From: an uncultured Eubacteriales bacterium
Lineage (GTDB): Bacteria; Bacillota; Clostridia; Oscillospirales; Oscillospiraceae
Length of the DNA stretch: 40,645 nt
Assembly: GCA_900547405.1 (NCBI GenBank)
Contig: URGL01000017.1
Span: forward strand, 1 to 40,645
Reading direction: 5' to 3'
Made by a program: the position numbers and the translations under genes. Positions 22,243 to 30,369 of this stretch are shown here, one piece after another (positions within the stretch are counted from its first letter, which is position 1; each line of letters begins with the position of its first letter). The notes under the pieces were generated by a model. That model was not told the origin of the DNA. It ran no database searches and was given only the letters and a program-made list of their open reading frames with translations.

Positions 22243-23079
22243 TTATTTTCCAAGATAGGTGCGGATGATTTCCAGATATTCCTCGGGATAGAAGCCGATC
22301 TCTCCCTGGAACCGGGTCAGGGCGATGAGGCCGCCGTCAATCTCCGGGATGGAAGCCAGCATTTCCGCGTTGTCCACTTTCAGGCCGCCGCCGTAGACCA
22401 CATCGCAGCCTCCGGTGACTTCCTTCACAAACCGGGCGATCTTCTGGATGTAGTCCCGGCCAGCCGGGGTCTTGCCCGGGCCGATGGACCAGATGGGCTC
22501 GTAACCGATGACCACCTTGGTCTTGTCCACTCCCTCCAGGCCGATTTCCAGCTGCTCCCGGAGGACCTGGTCCCACCGGTCCAGCTCCGTATCCTTCTCG
22601 CCGATGCAGTAGAGGACAGTCATGCCGTTTTCCACTGCCAGCTTGATTTCCTGGTTCAGCAGCCGGTTCACTGCCCTGGTGTCCACCACACCAGCCTCCG
22701 CCAGAATGCCCATTTTGTCATTGCGCTCCTCGCAGTGGCCGATGATGGTGGCCTTGACGCCCATGGCAAGCATGGCCGAGACAGGCCGATTGGTGGTGAA
22801 GGCACCGAAGTTGCCGCCTGGGGCGGTATTCATCCGGTAGACGCTCTGGCAGCCTACCTGCACAGGGCTATCTTCACCCCGGGCAGCCACGGCGCTTAAA
22901 AGATGGGCCTCCGGCAGGTACTGGACGAACTCCACCTCGGCAGGGTCGTAGGTCTTCAGGGCCTCCTGGGTGTTTTTCACGATGTAGCCGCCCCACTCCC
23001 CCATGGGAGCAATGCGGTTCACGCCGCCGTAGCAGACAGGCACATCAAAGCGCTTCAGGTTCAGAAAAATATGTTTCAT
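22243..23079 (-). CDS. Triosephosphate isomerase-family paralogue
   Basis: TIM-barrel isomerase, 278 aa, longer than the usual 250. Catalytic residues are kept: Asn-Lys in NLKRFD (about residues 7-12), His in IIGHCEER (about 112-119) and Glu in GYEPIWSIGPGKTP (loop 6, about 193-206). The substrate-anion loops differ: the usual GGSV is YGGGLKVDNAEM, and the loop 8 GGAS is GGLIALTRF. That suggests a changed substrate, such as another phospho-ketose or aldose, rather than simple triose phosphate. It is encoded between the phosphofructokinase and LarA homologues. GAGGTAATAG precedes the ATG and overlaps the upstream stop codon. Confidence 0.85.
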   Translation of the reverse strand: MKHIFLNLKRFDVPVCYGGVNRIAPMGEWGGYIVKNTQEALKTYDPAEVEFVQYLPEAHLLSAVAARGEDSPVQVGCQSVYRMNTAPGGNFGAFTTNRPVSAMLAMGVKATIIGHCEERNDKMGILAEAGVVDTRAVNRLLNQEIKLAVENGMTVLYCIGEKDTELDRWDQVLREQLEIGLEGVDKTKVVIGYEPIWSIGPGKTPAGRDYIQKIARFVKEVTGGCDVVYGGGLKVDNAEMLASIPEIDGGLIALTRFQGEIGFYPEEYLEIIRTYLGK

Positions 23080-23085
23080 GGTCTA

Positions 23086-24246
23086 TTACCTCAAAATCGC
23101 ATAGTCAGGCATTTTGTCCATCATGAGGGGCATGGCGTAGTCGAAGAACCGGTCGTCGATCTTGTTGCCCTCCAGGATCCACTCCAGAGGGAATTTCTTT
23201 TCCACATTGGCAACCTTCTCCAGGGGAGCCAGGAAAAGGTCGAAGGAGTAGCTTTCCCCCCGGTGGGCATCAATGGCCACCATGTAGTCCGTCTGTCCGG
23301 CCAAAGCCGCTTCCACCGCTTTTTTGCCCACGGCATAGGCTTCCAGCTGGTCCACCCTGGAGGCATAGGGGATAGCCGCCCGGCCCAGGAGCCCCGGCTT
23401 TTCTGCCCGGGACTTGATCTTCAGCTTCTGGATGATGGAATCCGTCACATGCTGGGCGGTGCCGCCGGGGACCATGTGACCAAAGCCGTCCACAATGCCG
23501 GTGGAGGCCAAGGGCTTTCCGTCCAGGCCGCAGATCCCCTCGGAGACGGTGACCAGCAGGCCCTTTCCTTTGGCCCAGGCGGACTCGATGTCAGAGAGCA
23601 TCCTGTCTTCGTCCACCAATTTTTCCGGCAGGTAGGTCAGCACCTCGCAGTTGGTGGCCCGGGCCGCCAGCGCCGAGGCAGCGGTGACCCAGCCGGCGTT
23701 CCGGCCCATAAGCTCCAGCACCACCACATGGATGGGCAGTCCCGAAGCATCCAGGGCCAGCTCACAGGCGGCCTCTCCGGCGTACCGGGCAGCGGAGCCG
23801 AAGCCGGGGCAGTGGTCCGTAATGTCCAGGTCATTGTCCATGGTTTTGGGAATGCCGATGACCTTGACATCCAGGCCTTCCTTCTGGGCCAGCTTGCTGA
23901 CCTTGTTGCAGGTGTCCATGGAGTCGTTGCCGCCATTGTAGAAGAAGCAGCCGATGTTGAATTTTTTCAGCGTCTCAATGACCGTGGGATAGTCCGCATC
24001 CGTCAGCTTCCGGCGGCAGGAGCCGATGGCGGAAGCGGGGGTGTGGGCCAGCTTGGCCACGGTGGAGGCCGGGACCTCTGTCAGGTCCAGCAGATCCCCC
24101 TTGAGAATGCCCTCGGCACCGAACCGGGCGGCGTAGATCTTATCCACCTTACCGCTTTCCCGGGCGGCTTCAATCACGCCTTGCAGGCTGGTATTGATCA
24201 CGGCGGTAGGGCCGCCGCCGTGGGCCACCAGAATATTCACGCCCAT
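23086..24246 (-). CDS. Pyrophosphate-type 6-phosphofructokinase
   Basis: Transfers phosphate to fructose 6-phosphate, or a related phospho-ketose. The protein is 386 aa. The nucleotide loop is GGGPTAVINTSLQG (about residues 10-23). The donor-type residues are Asp in YNGGNDSMDT (about 106-115) and Lys in IGIPKTMDNDLD (about 131-142), both features of PPi-dependent enzymes where ATP enzymes have Gly. The first acidic residue of the GGD motif is Asn here. MGRNAGW (about residue 182) supports the sugar-phosphate site. It is encoded 11 bases after the aldolase gene. The presence of a second glycolytic set in one operon suggests it is a pathway-specific paralogue. Confidence 0.88.
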   Translation of the reverse strand: MGVNILVAHGGGPTAVINTSLQGVIEAARESGKVDKIYAARFGAEGILKGDLLDLTEVPASTVAKLAHTPASAIGSCRRKLTDADYPTVIETLKKFNIGCFFYNGGNDSMDTCNKVSKLAQKEGLDVKVIGIPKTMDNDLDITDHCPGFGSAARYAGEAACELALDASGLPIHVVVLELMGRNAGWVTAASALAARATNCEVLTYLPEKLVDEDRMLSDIESAWAKGKGLLVTVSEGICGLDGKPLASTGIVDGFGHMVPGGTAQHVTDSIIQKLKIKSRAEKPGLLGRAAIPYASRVDQLEAYAVGKKAVEAALAGQTDYMVAIDAHRGESYSFDLFLAPLEKVANVEKKFPLEWILEGNKIDDRFFDYAMPLMMDKMPDYAILR

Positions 24247-24257
24247 AGCCTTACCTC

Positions 24258-25415
24258 TTAGATTCCGGCCTTGCGGTACCGCTCGGCCATTTCGTCCAGG
24301 GATACGTTCTCCACCAGAGGGGCCTTGCCGTAGGAGTCGAAGTCCACGATCAGGGTGCCCACGGCCTCCTTGACGCCCTTTTCGATGGCCTCCACAATGA
24401 GGGCCACGTCCTCGTTGGGCACCAGGCCGTACATGACGGTATCCATAATGGGGGTCAGGAACACTCTGGGGTCAAAATCGGAGGTCTTGGTCTGGAGCAG
24501 CTCATAGATGGGCTTGATGGTCTCGTGGTCCCGCAGCTCCGGACGGTACCAGAACAGCTCCCGCAGATTCCGGGTGACGGCCAGACGGATATCGGTATCC
24601 ACGTTGATTTTGGCAATGCCCAGCTTGGAGACCTCTTTCAGCTGCTCCTTGGGAATGCCGTAGGCATTGGTAATGGTGCCCCCCAGGGCGTTGATCTCCT
24701 TGACGATATACTGGGGTACCGTGGAGGAGCCGTGGGACACCAGGGCGCAGAAAATGCCTTCATGGAGCAGGCACTCCTTGGTGGCAATGGCGATCTGCTT
24801 GCGGATCACCGCATGGGCGCCCTTGTTGGCACCGTGCTTGGTGCCGTAGCTGATGGCCAGAGCATCCACGCCGGTGGCCTTGATGAACTTGACGGCATCG
24901 AGAGGGTTGGTATAAGTAGAGGTCTCCGCAAACACATGGTCCTCCACACCGGCCAGAACACCCAGCTCGCCTTCTACGGTAACGCCCCGCTCATGGGCCA
25001 GCTTCACCACTTCCCGGGTCAGTTCGATGTTCTGCTCAAAGGGCAGGCTGGAGCCGTCGATCATCACGGAGGTATAGCCCCCGTCCATGGCGGCAATGCA
25101 GGAATCGACGGTCTTGCCGTGGTCCAGGTGCAGCGCCACGGGAATGGGGCTGTGCTCGGCATACTGCCTGACGGCCTTGGCAATGTTGTTGGCACCAACC
25201 TTCTTGTCCTCCAGGGTGCCGTTGGCAAAGTCGGTACGGCCCCCCATAAAGGCGTTGGCCAGGTCCGCGCCCTGAATGATGGCAGCGGACCGGAACATCT
25301 CATGGACCTCAATAACGGCCTTGGCCTGGGCCACAGCGTTGACGTTGAAGGCGCCCTGGGCATAGTTGTATTTTTCGGTAGCCTCCAGAATGGCTCTCAT
25401 AGGTACTAGGGACAT
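24258..25415 (-). CDS. Class II fructose-bisphosphate aldolase family protein
   Basis: Zinc aldolase that cleaves a ketose bisphosphate to dihydroxyacetone phosphate and an aldehyde. The protein is 385 aa, longer than the common 285-310 class II-B form. Motifs are QGAFNVNAVAQAK at the start, metal His in ALHLDHG (about residue 95), GVTVEGELGVLAGVED (about 144-159), then YGTKHGANKG and LVSHGSSTVPQ, carrying the other two zinc His. KINVDTDIRLA is the phosphate loop. It is encoded 56 bases after the NagB-like gene with AAAAGGAG before the ATG. The product aldehyde would feed the isomerase next door. Confidence 0.88.
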   Translation of the reverse strand: MSLVPMRAILEATEKYNYAQGAFNVNAVAQAKAVIEVHEMFRSAAIIQGADLANAFMGGRTDFANGTLEDKKVGANNIAKAVRQYAEHSPIPVALHLDHGKTVDSCIAAMDGGYTSVMIDGSSLPFEQNIELTREVVKLAHERGVTVEGELGVLAGVEDHVFAETSTYTNPLDAVKFIKATGVDALAISYGTKHGANKGAHAVIRKQIAIATKECLLHEGIFCALVSHGSSTVPQYIVKEINALGGTITNAYGIPKEQLKEVSKLGIAKINVDTDIRLAVTRNLRELFWYRPELRDHETIKPIYELLQTKTSDFDPRVFLTPIMDTVMYGLVPNEDVALIVEAIEKGVKEAVGTLIVDFDSYGKAPLVENVSLDEMAERYRKAGI

Positions 25416-25436
25416 AATACTTTCTCCTTTTCTAAA

Positions 25437-25462
25437 GCCTTCCCCTCTCTTGGGAGAGGGTT
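25437..25462 (+). repeat. CCCTCTC/GAGAGGG hairpin in the operon
   Basis: CCCTCTCTTGGGAGAGGG followed by TTTTTCTTTTTT on the plus strand, directly after GCCTTCC. It resembles a shortened relative of the 663-885 repeat units. On the coding (minus) strand there is no T run, so it more likely affects mRNA processing than termination. Confidence 0.5.
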
Positions 25463-25471
25463 TTTCTTTTT

Positions 25472-26290
25472 TTAGTAGGGCTGCTTGGCTGCGTTGGCGT
25501 TCAGATAGATGCAGGCATCCGGGTGGTTCTGGGCCAGACTGGCAGGGAAATGGGCGGTGACATCGCCGTAGGCCGCCTGGCGGACCACGCTGCGGTGCCA
25601 GTCACGGAATACGCCCAGGCGAAGCTTCCGGGCACCCAGGATCTGCTTGATGCCGATGGTCACGCATTTTCTCGGCATGGCATCGATGGCACCGTTCAGG
25701 TCCCCGATGGCGTTGGAGGTCCGGGTCTCCCGGCTGATGGTCAGCACTCTGGTGGGCAGCTGAGCAAACTCCTCGGCAGTCAGCTCGTCCTGGGCCTCAT
25801 TGAAGGCCAGATGGCCGTTGATGCCAATGCCGCCGAAGCAAATGTCCACGCCCCCCAGCTCCTCGATCTTCCGGTCGATCCTGCCGGGGTCTTTGGGATC
25901 CGGGAAAAAACGCTGACTCTCGGGCATGACCAGCTCCGGGTCGATCTGAGAGTAGACGGTCCGGTTCATAAAGCCGTGGAAGGACAGGGGGGAATCAAAG
26001 TCAATGTAGGTCTCGTCATCGTTCAGGTACTCGTCCATGTTGAAGAACCAGCAGTTCTTCAGGGACACCCGATCCCGGTTCACCAGCCGGACGAAGATGG
26101 GATACTGGCCCACAGGACCTACCGGGCAGATGAAGACGGTCTTCTCTCCCCGGGCGTTGTGCTCTTTGATGGTGTTCACCATCTCCAGAGCCATTTCATA
26201 GAAGACCTCGCCGGAGTCCCCCAGCTTGACCAGAGGGATCCTGGCATCCTTGCCCAGGTCCTCAGCGGAAATACGGAAATACTCGTACAT
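25472..26290 (-). CDS. Glucosamine-6-phosphate deaminase-like protein (NagB family)
   Basis: NagB converts glucosamine 6-phosphate to fructose 6-phosphate and ammonia. The protein is 272 aa. Family motifs are CWFFNMDEYLND (about residues 81-92, catalytic Asp region), FGGIGINGHLAFNEA (about 151-165) and PRKCVTIGIKQILGARKLRL (about 205-224). In E. coli NagB the motif is GNDGHIAFNE; the Asp of its Asp-His-Glu triad is Asn here. The C-terminal SLAQNHPDACIYLNANAA also changes the usual VD to LN. It is therefore a distinct subfamily, perhaps an isomerase or deaminase of a related amino sugar. It lies next to the ROK gene and opposite nagA. AAGGAG precedes the ATG. Confidence 0.8.
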   Translation of the reverse strand: MYEYFRISAEDLGKDARIPLVKLGDSGEVFYEMALEMVNTIKEHNARGEKTVFICPVGPVGQYPIFVRLVNRDRVSLKNCWFFNMDEYLNDDETYIDFDSPLSFHGFMNRTVYSQIDPELVMPESQRFFPDPKDPGRIDRKIEELGGVDICFGGIGINGHLAFNEAQDELTAEEFAQLPTRVLTISRETRTSNAIGDLNGAIDAMPRKCVTIGIKQILGARKLRLGVFRDWHRSVVRQAAYGDVTAHFPASLAQNHPDACIYLNANAAKQPY

Positions 26291-26303
26291 TTTTACACAC
26301 TCC

Positions 26304-27506
26304 TTATTTTTTTTCAGTGTGGATCACACAATTCAGCACAGCCAGAGCCGCGGCTCCCACCGCCCCGTCCAAGGGGGTGCAGTCGCAGTAGGCCACGGTG
26401 CCCAGGGTATAGTCGTTGCCGGTGAACTCAAACTGCCGGCGGATCTCCTCCAGGAAATCCTGGCGGACGGCCTCGCTCCGGAACAGCTCTCCATGGAGAA
26501 ACAGCTTCTCAGGATTCATAAGCACCGCCACATTCAGGGCCGCCACGGCCAGGTGCCGCAGGGCCAGGGTCAGCATCCGGCACACCGCCGGGTCTCCCAG
26601 CTCATAGGCCTCCAGCAGATGGCGCAGTGTCAGCTCCTCCGGCCCCTTGGCAAAGGAGCGGAGATTGGAGTGAGGGTCTGCCTCCCAGATGGCCCGGCCG
26701 TTTTCCAGCAGGGCGGACTCGGTGATGATGGTCTGCAGGCACCCCCGCTTGCCGCACTCGCAGCGCTTGCCGTCCAGCACGGCAATGGTATGGGCGATCT
26801 CGCCGCAGCCGTAGGTGGTGCCGATGAAAAGCTCGTCATCGATGATGTGGGCGCAGTGCATACCCTGGCCTACATGGAGCAGGGCAAAATTGGAGGGAGC
26901 CTCCTTGGGATGGTTCAGGCTCTGGGCCACTGCCATACAGCGGACATTGTTCTCAAACACCACGGGGACGGAAAAGGCCTCCCGGATGATCCCGGGGTCC
27001 AGGTCCGACCAATAGTGGCCGCTGCCCACAAAGCCCGTACCGGCCCGGCTCATGTGGCCGGGAACCCCCACGCCGATGGCGGCGATTTTCTCCACAGGAA
27101 CGGCACCGGAATCCAGGCACCTTTGGATCAGCTGGATCAGGGCCTCCGTAATATACTCCTTCTCCGGGTCGTGGGGCAGGACCACAGAGTATTTGATATT
27201 CCCCCGAAGGTCGCAGACCGTGCCGGACAGGGCGGCATAGTTGAACTCCACCCCCACTACATAGCGATAGTCCGGCTGGACATTCAGGGCAATGCGGCTC
27301 CGGCCGATGGTGCCCCGGTCCTCCTCCATTTCTCCCAGCTCCGTCAGGATCCCCTCCCGCAGCAGCTCCGTCACAACGGCCGTAATGGTTGCGGAGGTAA
27401 TGCCCGTCAGGTCGCTGGTATCCTTTCGGGAGATCCCAGGGTTCCGGAAAATGCACTCCAGGACCCGGTCCCGATTGGGGGATCGATTTTCCTTCTGTTT
27501 ATACAT
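26304..27506 (-). CDS. ROK family transcriptional regulator
   Basis: NagC/Mlc/XylR-type sugar-responsive repressor. The protein is 400 aa. The N-terminal winged helix has GISRKDTSDLTGITSATITAVVTELLREGIL (about residues 24-54). The C-terminal actin-like ROK domain has the ATP-loop-like region and the zinc motif CECGKRGCLQT (about residues 243-253). The catalytic Asp of ROK kinases, normally in ENDA, is Asn here (VFENNVRC), so it should bind but not phosphorylate sugars. It is second in the minus operon, 12 bases after the DUF4838 gene. The palindrome 29340-29362 over the operon promoter is its likely target. Confidence 0.88.
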   Translation of the reverse strand: MYKQKENRSPNRDRVLECIFRNPGISRKDTSDLTGITSATITAVVTELLREGILTELGEMEEDRGTIGRSRIALNVQPDYRYVVGVEFNYAALSGTVCDLRGNIKYSVVLPHDPEKEYITEALIQLIQRCLDSGAVPVEKIAAIGVGVPGHMSRAGTGFVGSGHYWSDLDPGIIREAFSVPVVFENNVRCMAVAQSLNHPKEAPSNFALLHVGQGMHCAHIIDDELFIGTTYGCGEIAHTIAVLDGKRCECGKRGCLQTIITESALLENGRAIWEADPHSNLRSFAKGPEELTLRHLLEAYELGDPAVCRMLTLALRHLAVAALNVAVLMNPEKLFLHGELFRSEAVRQDFLEEIRRQFEFTGNDYTLGTVAYCDCTPLDGAVGAAALAVLNCVIHTEKK

Positions 27507-27518
27507 GATATTTCCCTT

Positions 27519-29315
27519 TCACTCTCCTTCGGGAAGGGTGAATCCCGTGTAATGAATGGCCACCTCGATGACCCGGAACACATCCAGCCGCCGTTCCCGC
27601 GCAAGCTCCCGGCTCCGGATGAAGGCGCAGAATTCCCGGAATCGCCGGTCCGCCTCTTCTTTCTGACCAAGGCACAGGGCTTCCAGGGCCCCGGAAAGGA
27701 GGACCGTATACCGGCAGTGGAACCGAAGATCCTCCCAGTTTTCGCCCTCCGGTATCTGGAAATTCCCGGCAAGCTCCCGGATCTTCCCATAGTTTTTCGC
27801 CAGGTCAGGCTGATACCGGGGGCCGTGATTGTTGAAGTAGTCCGTGCTGCTAAGGCTGGACAGTTCTTCTAAGAAAGAAAGGGCTTTTTCCCATTGGGGA
27901 CCAAACATGGCGGAAAAATAGGTCTTCCGCATGGTCTCATAGGGGATGGACTCGTCCAGCAAAGACAATCCCATCACATAGTTGGGAAACCCCGTCGGGT
28001 TCATGGCCCGCAGCTCCTGGCAGCTCATATAGCCGTTGGAATGGAATGCCTTCAGGGCATGGATATCGTCGTAAAGGGTTTTCGCGATCTTCATATAGCC
28101 AAAGTCCCCGTAGTGGGCCCGGCCCAGGGGATAGTCGTAGAAGAAGCTGTCCCCGGAGAATATCTTCTGCCAGTTGTACAGGTGGGTCAGATTCTCCTCT
28201 ACCGTCTCCGGCAGAGCCATGGCGTTGCGGACGTAGGGCGTTACCTCTACCGGCGTGAAGGATGTGGGGTAGGCCTTTTCAAAGGTCCGGCTGATGGGTG
28301 CGAACATGAGGCAGAACCGGTCCGGGTTCCGCAATCTCGCCGCTTTCGGCGCATACAGAAGCTCCTGATAGAGCAGAAATACAATTTTGGTAGGAAGTCC
28401 CGCCTGGGTCAGGGCCTCATCCACATCGTTGAGGATCTCTATGTATTGGTCCGACACCGTGGTCTTTTGGCAGTCCTGGCAGGTACACACATTGTTGAAG
28501 TCGTCCGCCAGCCAGACGTGGAGGTAGTCCATCCCAGGGGTTTCCTTGGCGTAGCGCACCACCTGGTCCACCAGCCGCTTCCTGGCCTCGGGGTTGGCGT
28601 AGCACAGGTTGGTATTGGCGGGGATGCCCTTCCAGAAGCGGCGCTGGCCGTTTACCAGGGCTACCAGGTCTTTTTGCTCCGGTTCCCGGTCCGTTTTGTG
28701 CCAGCCGGTGCCGGGGAAGCCCAGGGCCTGGGCGGTCCAGCCGTGGCCCACCCGGTGACAGCGGATGCCCCGGAGGGCCATAGCCTCCTCCACCTGTCGG
28801 TCCAGGCCGTCCAGCTGCTGCCGGGTCAGCGCCTCCGGCGGCAAGCTGGGATTGTAGGTGTGCAAATACCAGCGCTCAAAGAAAATATCCGGCTTTTGGA
28901 ACTGCAAAAAGAAAGCGTTGAAGCCGTTTTTCGGCAGCCAATCGATAAAATCCAGAGTTTCCTCCAGGCTATCCGCTCCTTCAATGCAGATGCCCCGGTG
29001 GGCATAGCTGGCGGTAAACGCCTTCTTCTCCGCTTCCAGGTCCTTATGGCTGTGAAGATCCGGCACGTAGGTGCCGCCCTTGCCGGGGTAGAGGAACACG
29101 AAGCCAATGGCGCGCAGGTAGTCATAAACCCCCAGCAGCACATTTCCCGGGGTGCTGCCCGTAAATCGGGCCTTCCCGTCCCGGACGCAGTAGCTGTAGT
29201 CCCCGCCGCCGGACAGTCCGGTTGCGATCTCAAAAGTCCGGCCCCACCCTTTCGGCAGCAGGGCCAGATGGTCCCGGAGGGTCCGCTCCGCGAAGGCCAG
29301 GGTTTGGTTCTCCAT
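27519..29315 (-). CDS. DUF4838-type glycoside hydrolase-like protein, cytoplasmic
   Basis: The protein is 598 aa without signal peptide, so cytoplasmic. The N-terminal about 95 residues look like the non-catalytic domain found before hexosaminidases and alpha-glucuronidases (GNVLLGVYDYLRAIGFVFLYPG). A TIM-barrel-like part follows with AHRGICIEGADSLEETLDFI and FFLQFQKPDIFF. The Cys-rich motif HVWLADDFNNVCTCQDC (about residues 268-284) is typical of DUF4838, which is related to GH20-type enzymes. The next DNA encodes sugar enzymes and NagA lies opposite, so hydrolysis of a GlcNAc-containing or uronic substrate after uptake is plausible. First gene of the minus operon; start at 29315 with GAAGGG upstream. 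Confidence 0.75.
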   Translation of the reverse strand: MENQTLAFAERTLRDHLALLPKGWGRTFEIATGLSGGGDYSYCVRDGKARFTGSTPGNVLLGVYDYLRAIGFVFLYPGKGGTYVPDLHSHKDLEAEKKAFTASYAHRGICIEGADSLEETLDFIDWLPKNGFNAFFLQFQKPDIFFERWYLHTYNPSLPPEALTRQQLDGLDRQVEEAMALRGIRCHRVGHGWTAQALGFPGTGWHKTDREPEQKDLVALVNGQRRFWKGIPANTNLCYANPEARKRLVDQVVRYAKETPGMDYLHVWLADDFNNVCTCQDCQKTTVSDQYIEILNDVDEALTQAGLPTKIVFLLYQELLYAPKAARLRNPDRFCLMFAPISRTFEKAYPTSFTPVEVTPYVRNAMALPETVEENLTHLYNWQKIFSGDSFFYDYPLGRAHYGDFGYMKIAKTLYDDIHALKAFHSNGYMSCQELRAMNPTGFPNYVMGLSLLDESIPYETMRKTYFSAMFGPQWEKALSFLEELSSLSSTDYFNNHGPRYQPDLAKNYGKIRELAGNFQIPEGENWEDLRFHCRYTVLLSGALEALCLGQKEEADRRFREFCAFIRSRELARERRLDVFRVIEVAIHYTGFTLPEGE

Positions 29316-29339
29316 AGATACACGCCCTTCTCTACATAC

Positions 29340-29377
29340 TTTGATTACATTTTATAATCAAACAGTCCGGGGGTCAA
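29340..29377 (-). promoter_or_regulatory. Promoter of the minus operon with palindromic operator
   Basis: On the minus strand: TTGACC (29372-29377), a 17-base spacer and TAAAAT (29349-29354). The -10 is at the centre of the perfect palindrome TTTGATTA-N7-TAATCAAA (29340-29362). An operator placed over the -10 would allow repression, probably by the ROK protein of the same operon. Confidence 0.72.
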
Positions 29378-29460
29378 TCCTTTCTTTCTCGGTATACTTC
29401 ACAAAAATGTGGGCCTCTTTTTATGGTATGTGCATAAAGTTCATTTTTATTCCATTTTCC

Positions 29461-29492
29461 ATATTGAATTTTGTCAATATTTCTGCTACCAT
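29461..29492 (+). promoter_or_regulatory. Promoter of the ABC-nagA operon with inverted repeat
   Basis: TTGAAT (29464-29469), a 17-base spacer and TACCAT (29487-29492). The inverted repeat ATATTGA-N6-TCAATAT (29461-29480) covers the -35. The site differs from the 29340-29362 palindrome. Confidence 0.5.
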
Positions 29493-29499
29493 GCAGATA

Positions 29500-29570
29500 A
29501 CCCCCCGCGGGGGATGCGGATATTTGAATGGAATTTCAAATTAATTACAGTCACCACGCATCCCCGGGAA
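29500..29570 (+). promoter_or_regulatory. Structured 5' leader of the ABC-nagA operon
   Basis: GGGGATGCG (29510-29518) pairs perfectly with CGCATCCCC (29557-29565). Inside is a second perfect hairpin, ATTTGAA-TGGAAT-TTCAAAT (29522-29541), then an unpaired ACAGTCACCA stretch. The predicted transcript starts near 29499, so this is the very 5' end, followed by a spacer to the AAGGAG site. The layout is riboswitch-like, but I recognise no known class. The remainder of 29316-29595 holds no gene. Confidence 0.5.
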
Positions 29571-29595
29571 TGATCGCCTTTAAGGAGTTGTTGCT

Positions 29596-30369
29596 ATGAA
29601 AAAGAAGAAAAAGGGCATACAGATCAGCGATAAGGTTTGGCTGCTGATCTCTTTGCTCGCCGCCCTGCTGCTGTGGTACTGCCTCTCCCTGGGAGCCAAG
29701 ACCGGCCGCAGCTTCCCCTTCATCGACAAGGTCGTCCCCGCCGTGGGCACCATGATCCAGCGGGGCGCGTTCTGGAAGGACATCAAAAGCAGTCTTGGCT
29801 GTGTCGCTCTGGGCTTCCTCCTGGGCTTCGCCACCGCCCTGCCCATCGCCTTCCTGATGGCCTGGTACACCCCGGTACAGAAGATCATTGAGCCCTGGAT
29901 CAATTTCATCCGCAACATCCCCGCCCTGGGCTATGCCCCCCTGATCGTCATCATCTTCGGCGTTGGTCAGAAGCCTGCCGTGATCCTCATCTGGATCTGC
30001 ACCTTCATGACCATGAGCATCACCATCTATCAGGGCATCAAAAACATCGACACCACCCTCATCAAGGCCGCCCGGGTCCTGGGTGCCAACGACTTTGATA
30101 TTTTCCTCAAGGTCATCTGCCCCGCCACCGTGCCCTTCATCATCACCGCCGTCCGCCTGGGCCTTTCCGCCGCCCTGACCACCCTGCTGGCTGCCGAATC
30201 CACCGGCGCTCAGGCCGGTATCGGTATGCGGATCCGGTCTCTGGCAAACTCGTTTGATTCGCCCCCCATGCTGATGTACATCATCCTTCTGGGTATCATC
30301 GGCCTGATTCTGGTGAAGATCGTTGACATTATCGAAAGGAAGCTGACAGGATGGCAGGAGAAAATTTGA
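29596..30369 (+). CDS. NitT/TauT-type ABC transporter permease
   Basis: Inner-membrane permease of the second ABC importer, 257 aa with about six helices. After a Lys-rich start (MKKKKKG), SDKVWLLISLLAALLLWYCL is the first helix. FIRNIPALGYAPLIVIIFG (about residues 111-129) and the cytoplasmic EAA-type loop with KAARVLGANDFDIFLKVICPA (about 156-176) follow. The family usually carries nitrate, sulfonates, thiamine precursors or similar, not sugars. AAGGAG precedes the ATG. It overlaps the ATPase gene by 19 bases. First gene of the plus operon opposite the sugar enzyme operon. Confidence 0.9.
   Translation: MKKKKKGIQISDKVWLLISLLAALLLWYCLSLGAKTGRSFPFIDKVVPAVGTMIQRGAFWKDIKSSLGCVALGFLLGFATALPIAFLMAWYTPVQKIIEPWINFIRNIPALGYAPLIVIIFGVGQKPAVILIWICTFMTMSITIYQGIKNIDTTLIKAARVLGANDFDIFLKVICPATVPFIITAVRLGLSAALTTLLAAESTGAQAGIGMRIRSLANSFDSPPMLMYIILLGIIGLILVKIVDIIERKLTGWQEKI

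Noticed and set aside
20806..22899. Long open frame (about 700 codons) on the plus strand
   Set aside because: Antisense to the LarA-like and TIM-like genes, with no domain motifs and no ribosome binding site that fits.
26304..27506. ROK sugar kinase as the missing kinase of the pathway
   Set aside because: It has an N-terminal helix-turn-helix and Asn in place of the catalytic Asp (ENN), so a regulator is the better reading.
29500..29570. TPP, guanidine or other known riboswitch upstream of the ABC-nagA operon
   Set aside because: The conserved words of those classes (for example CTGAGA of TPP) are missing; only the generic two-stem layout is seen, so it is reported as an unknown structure.
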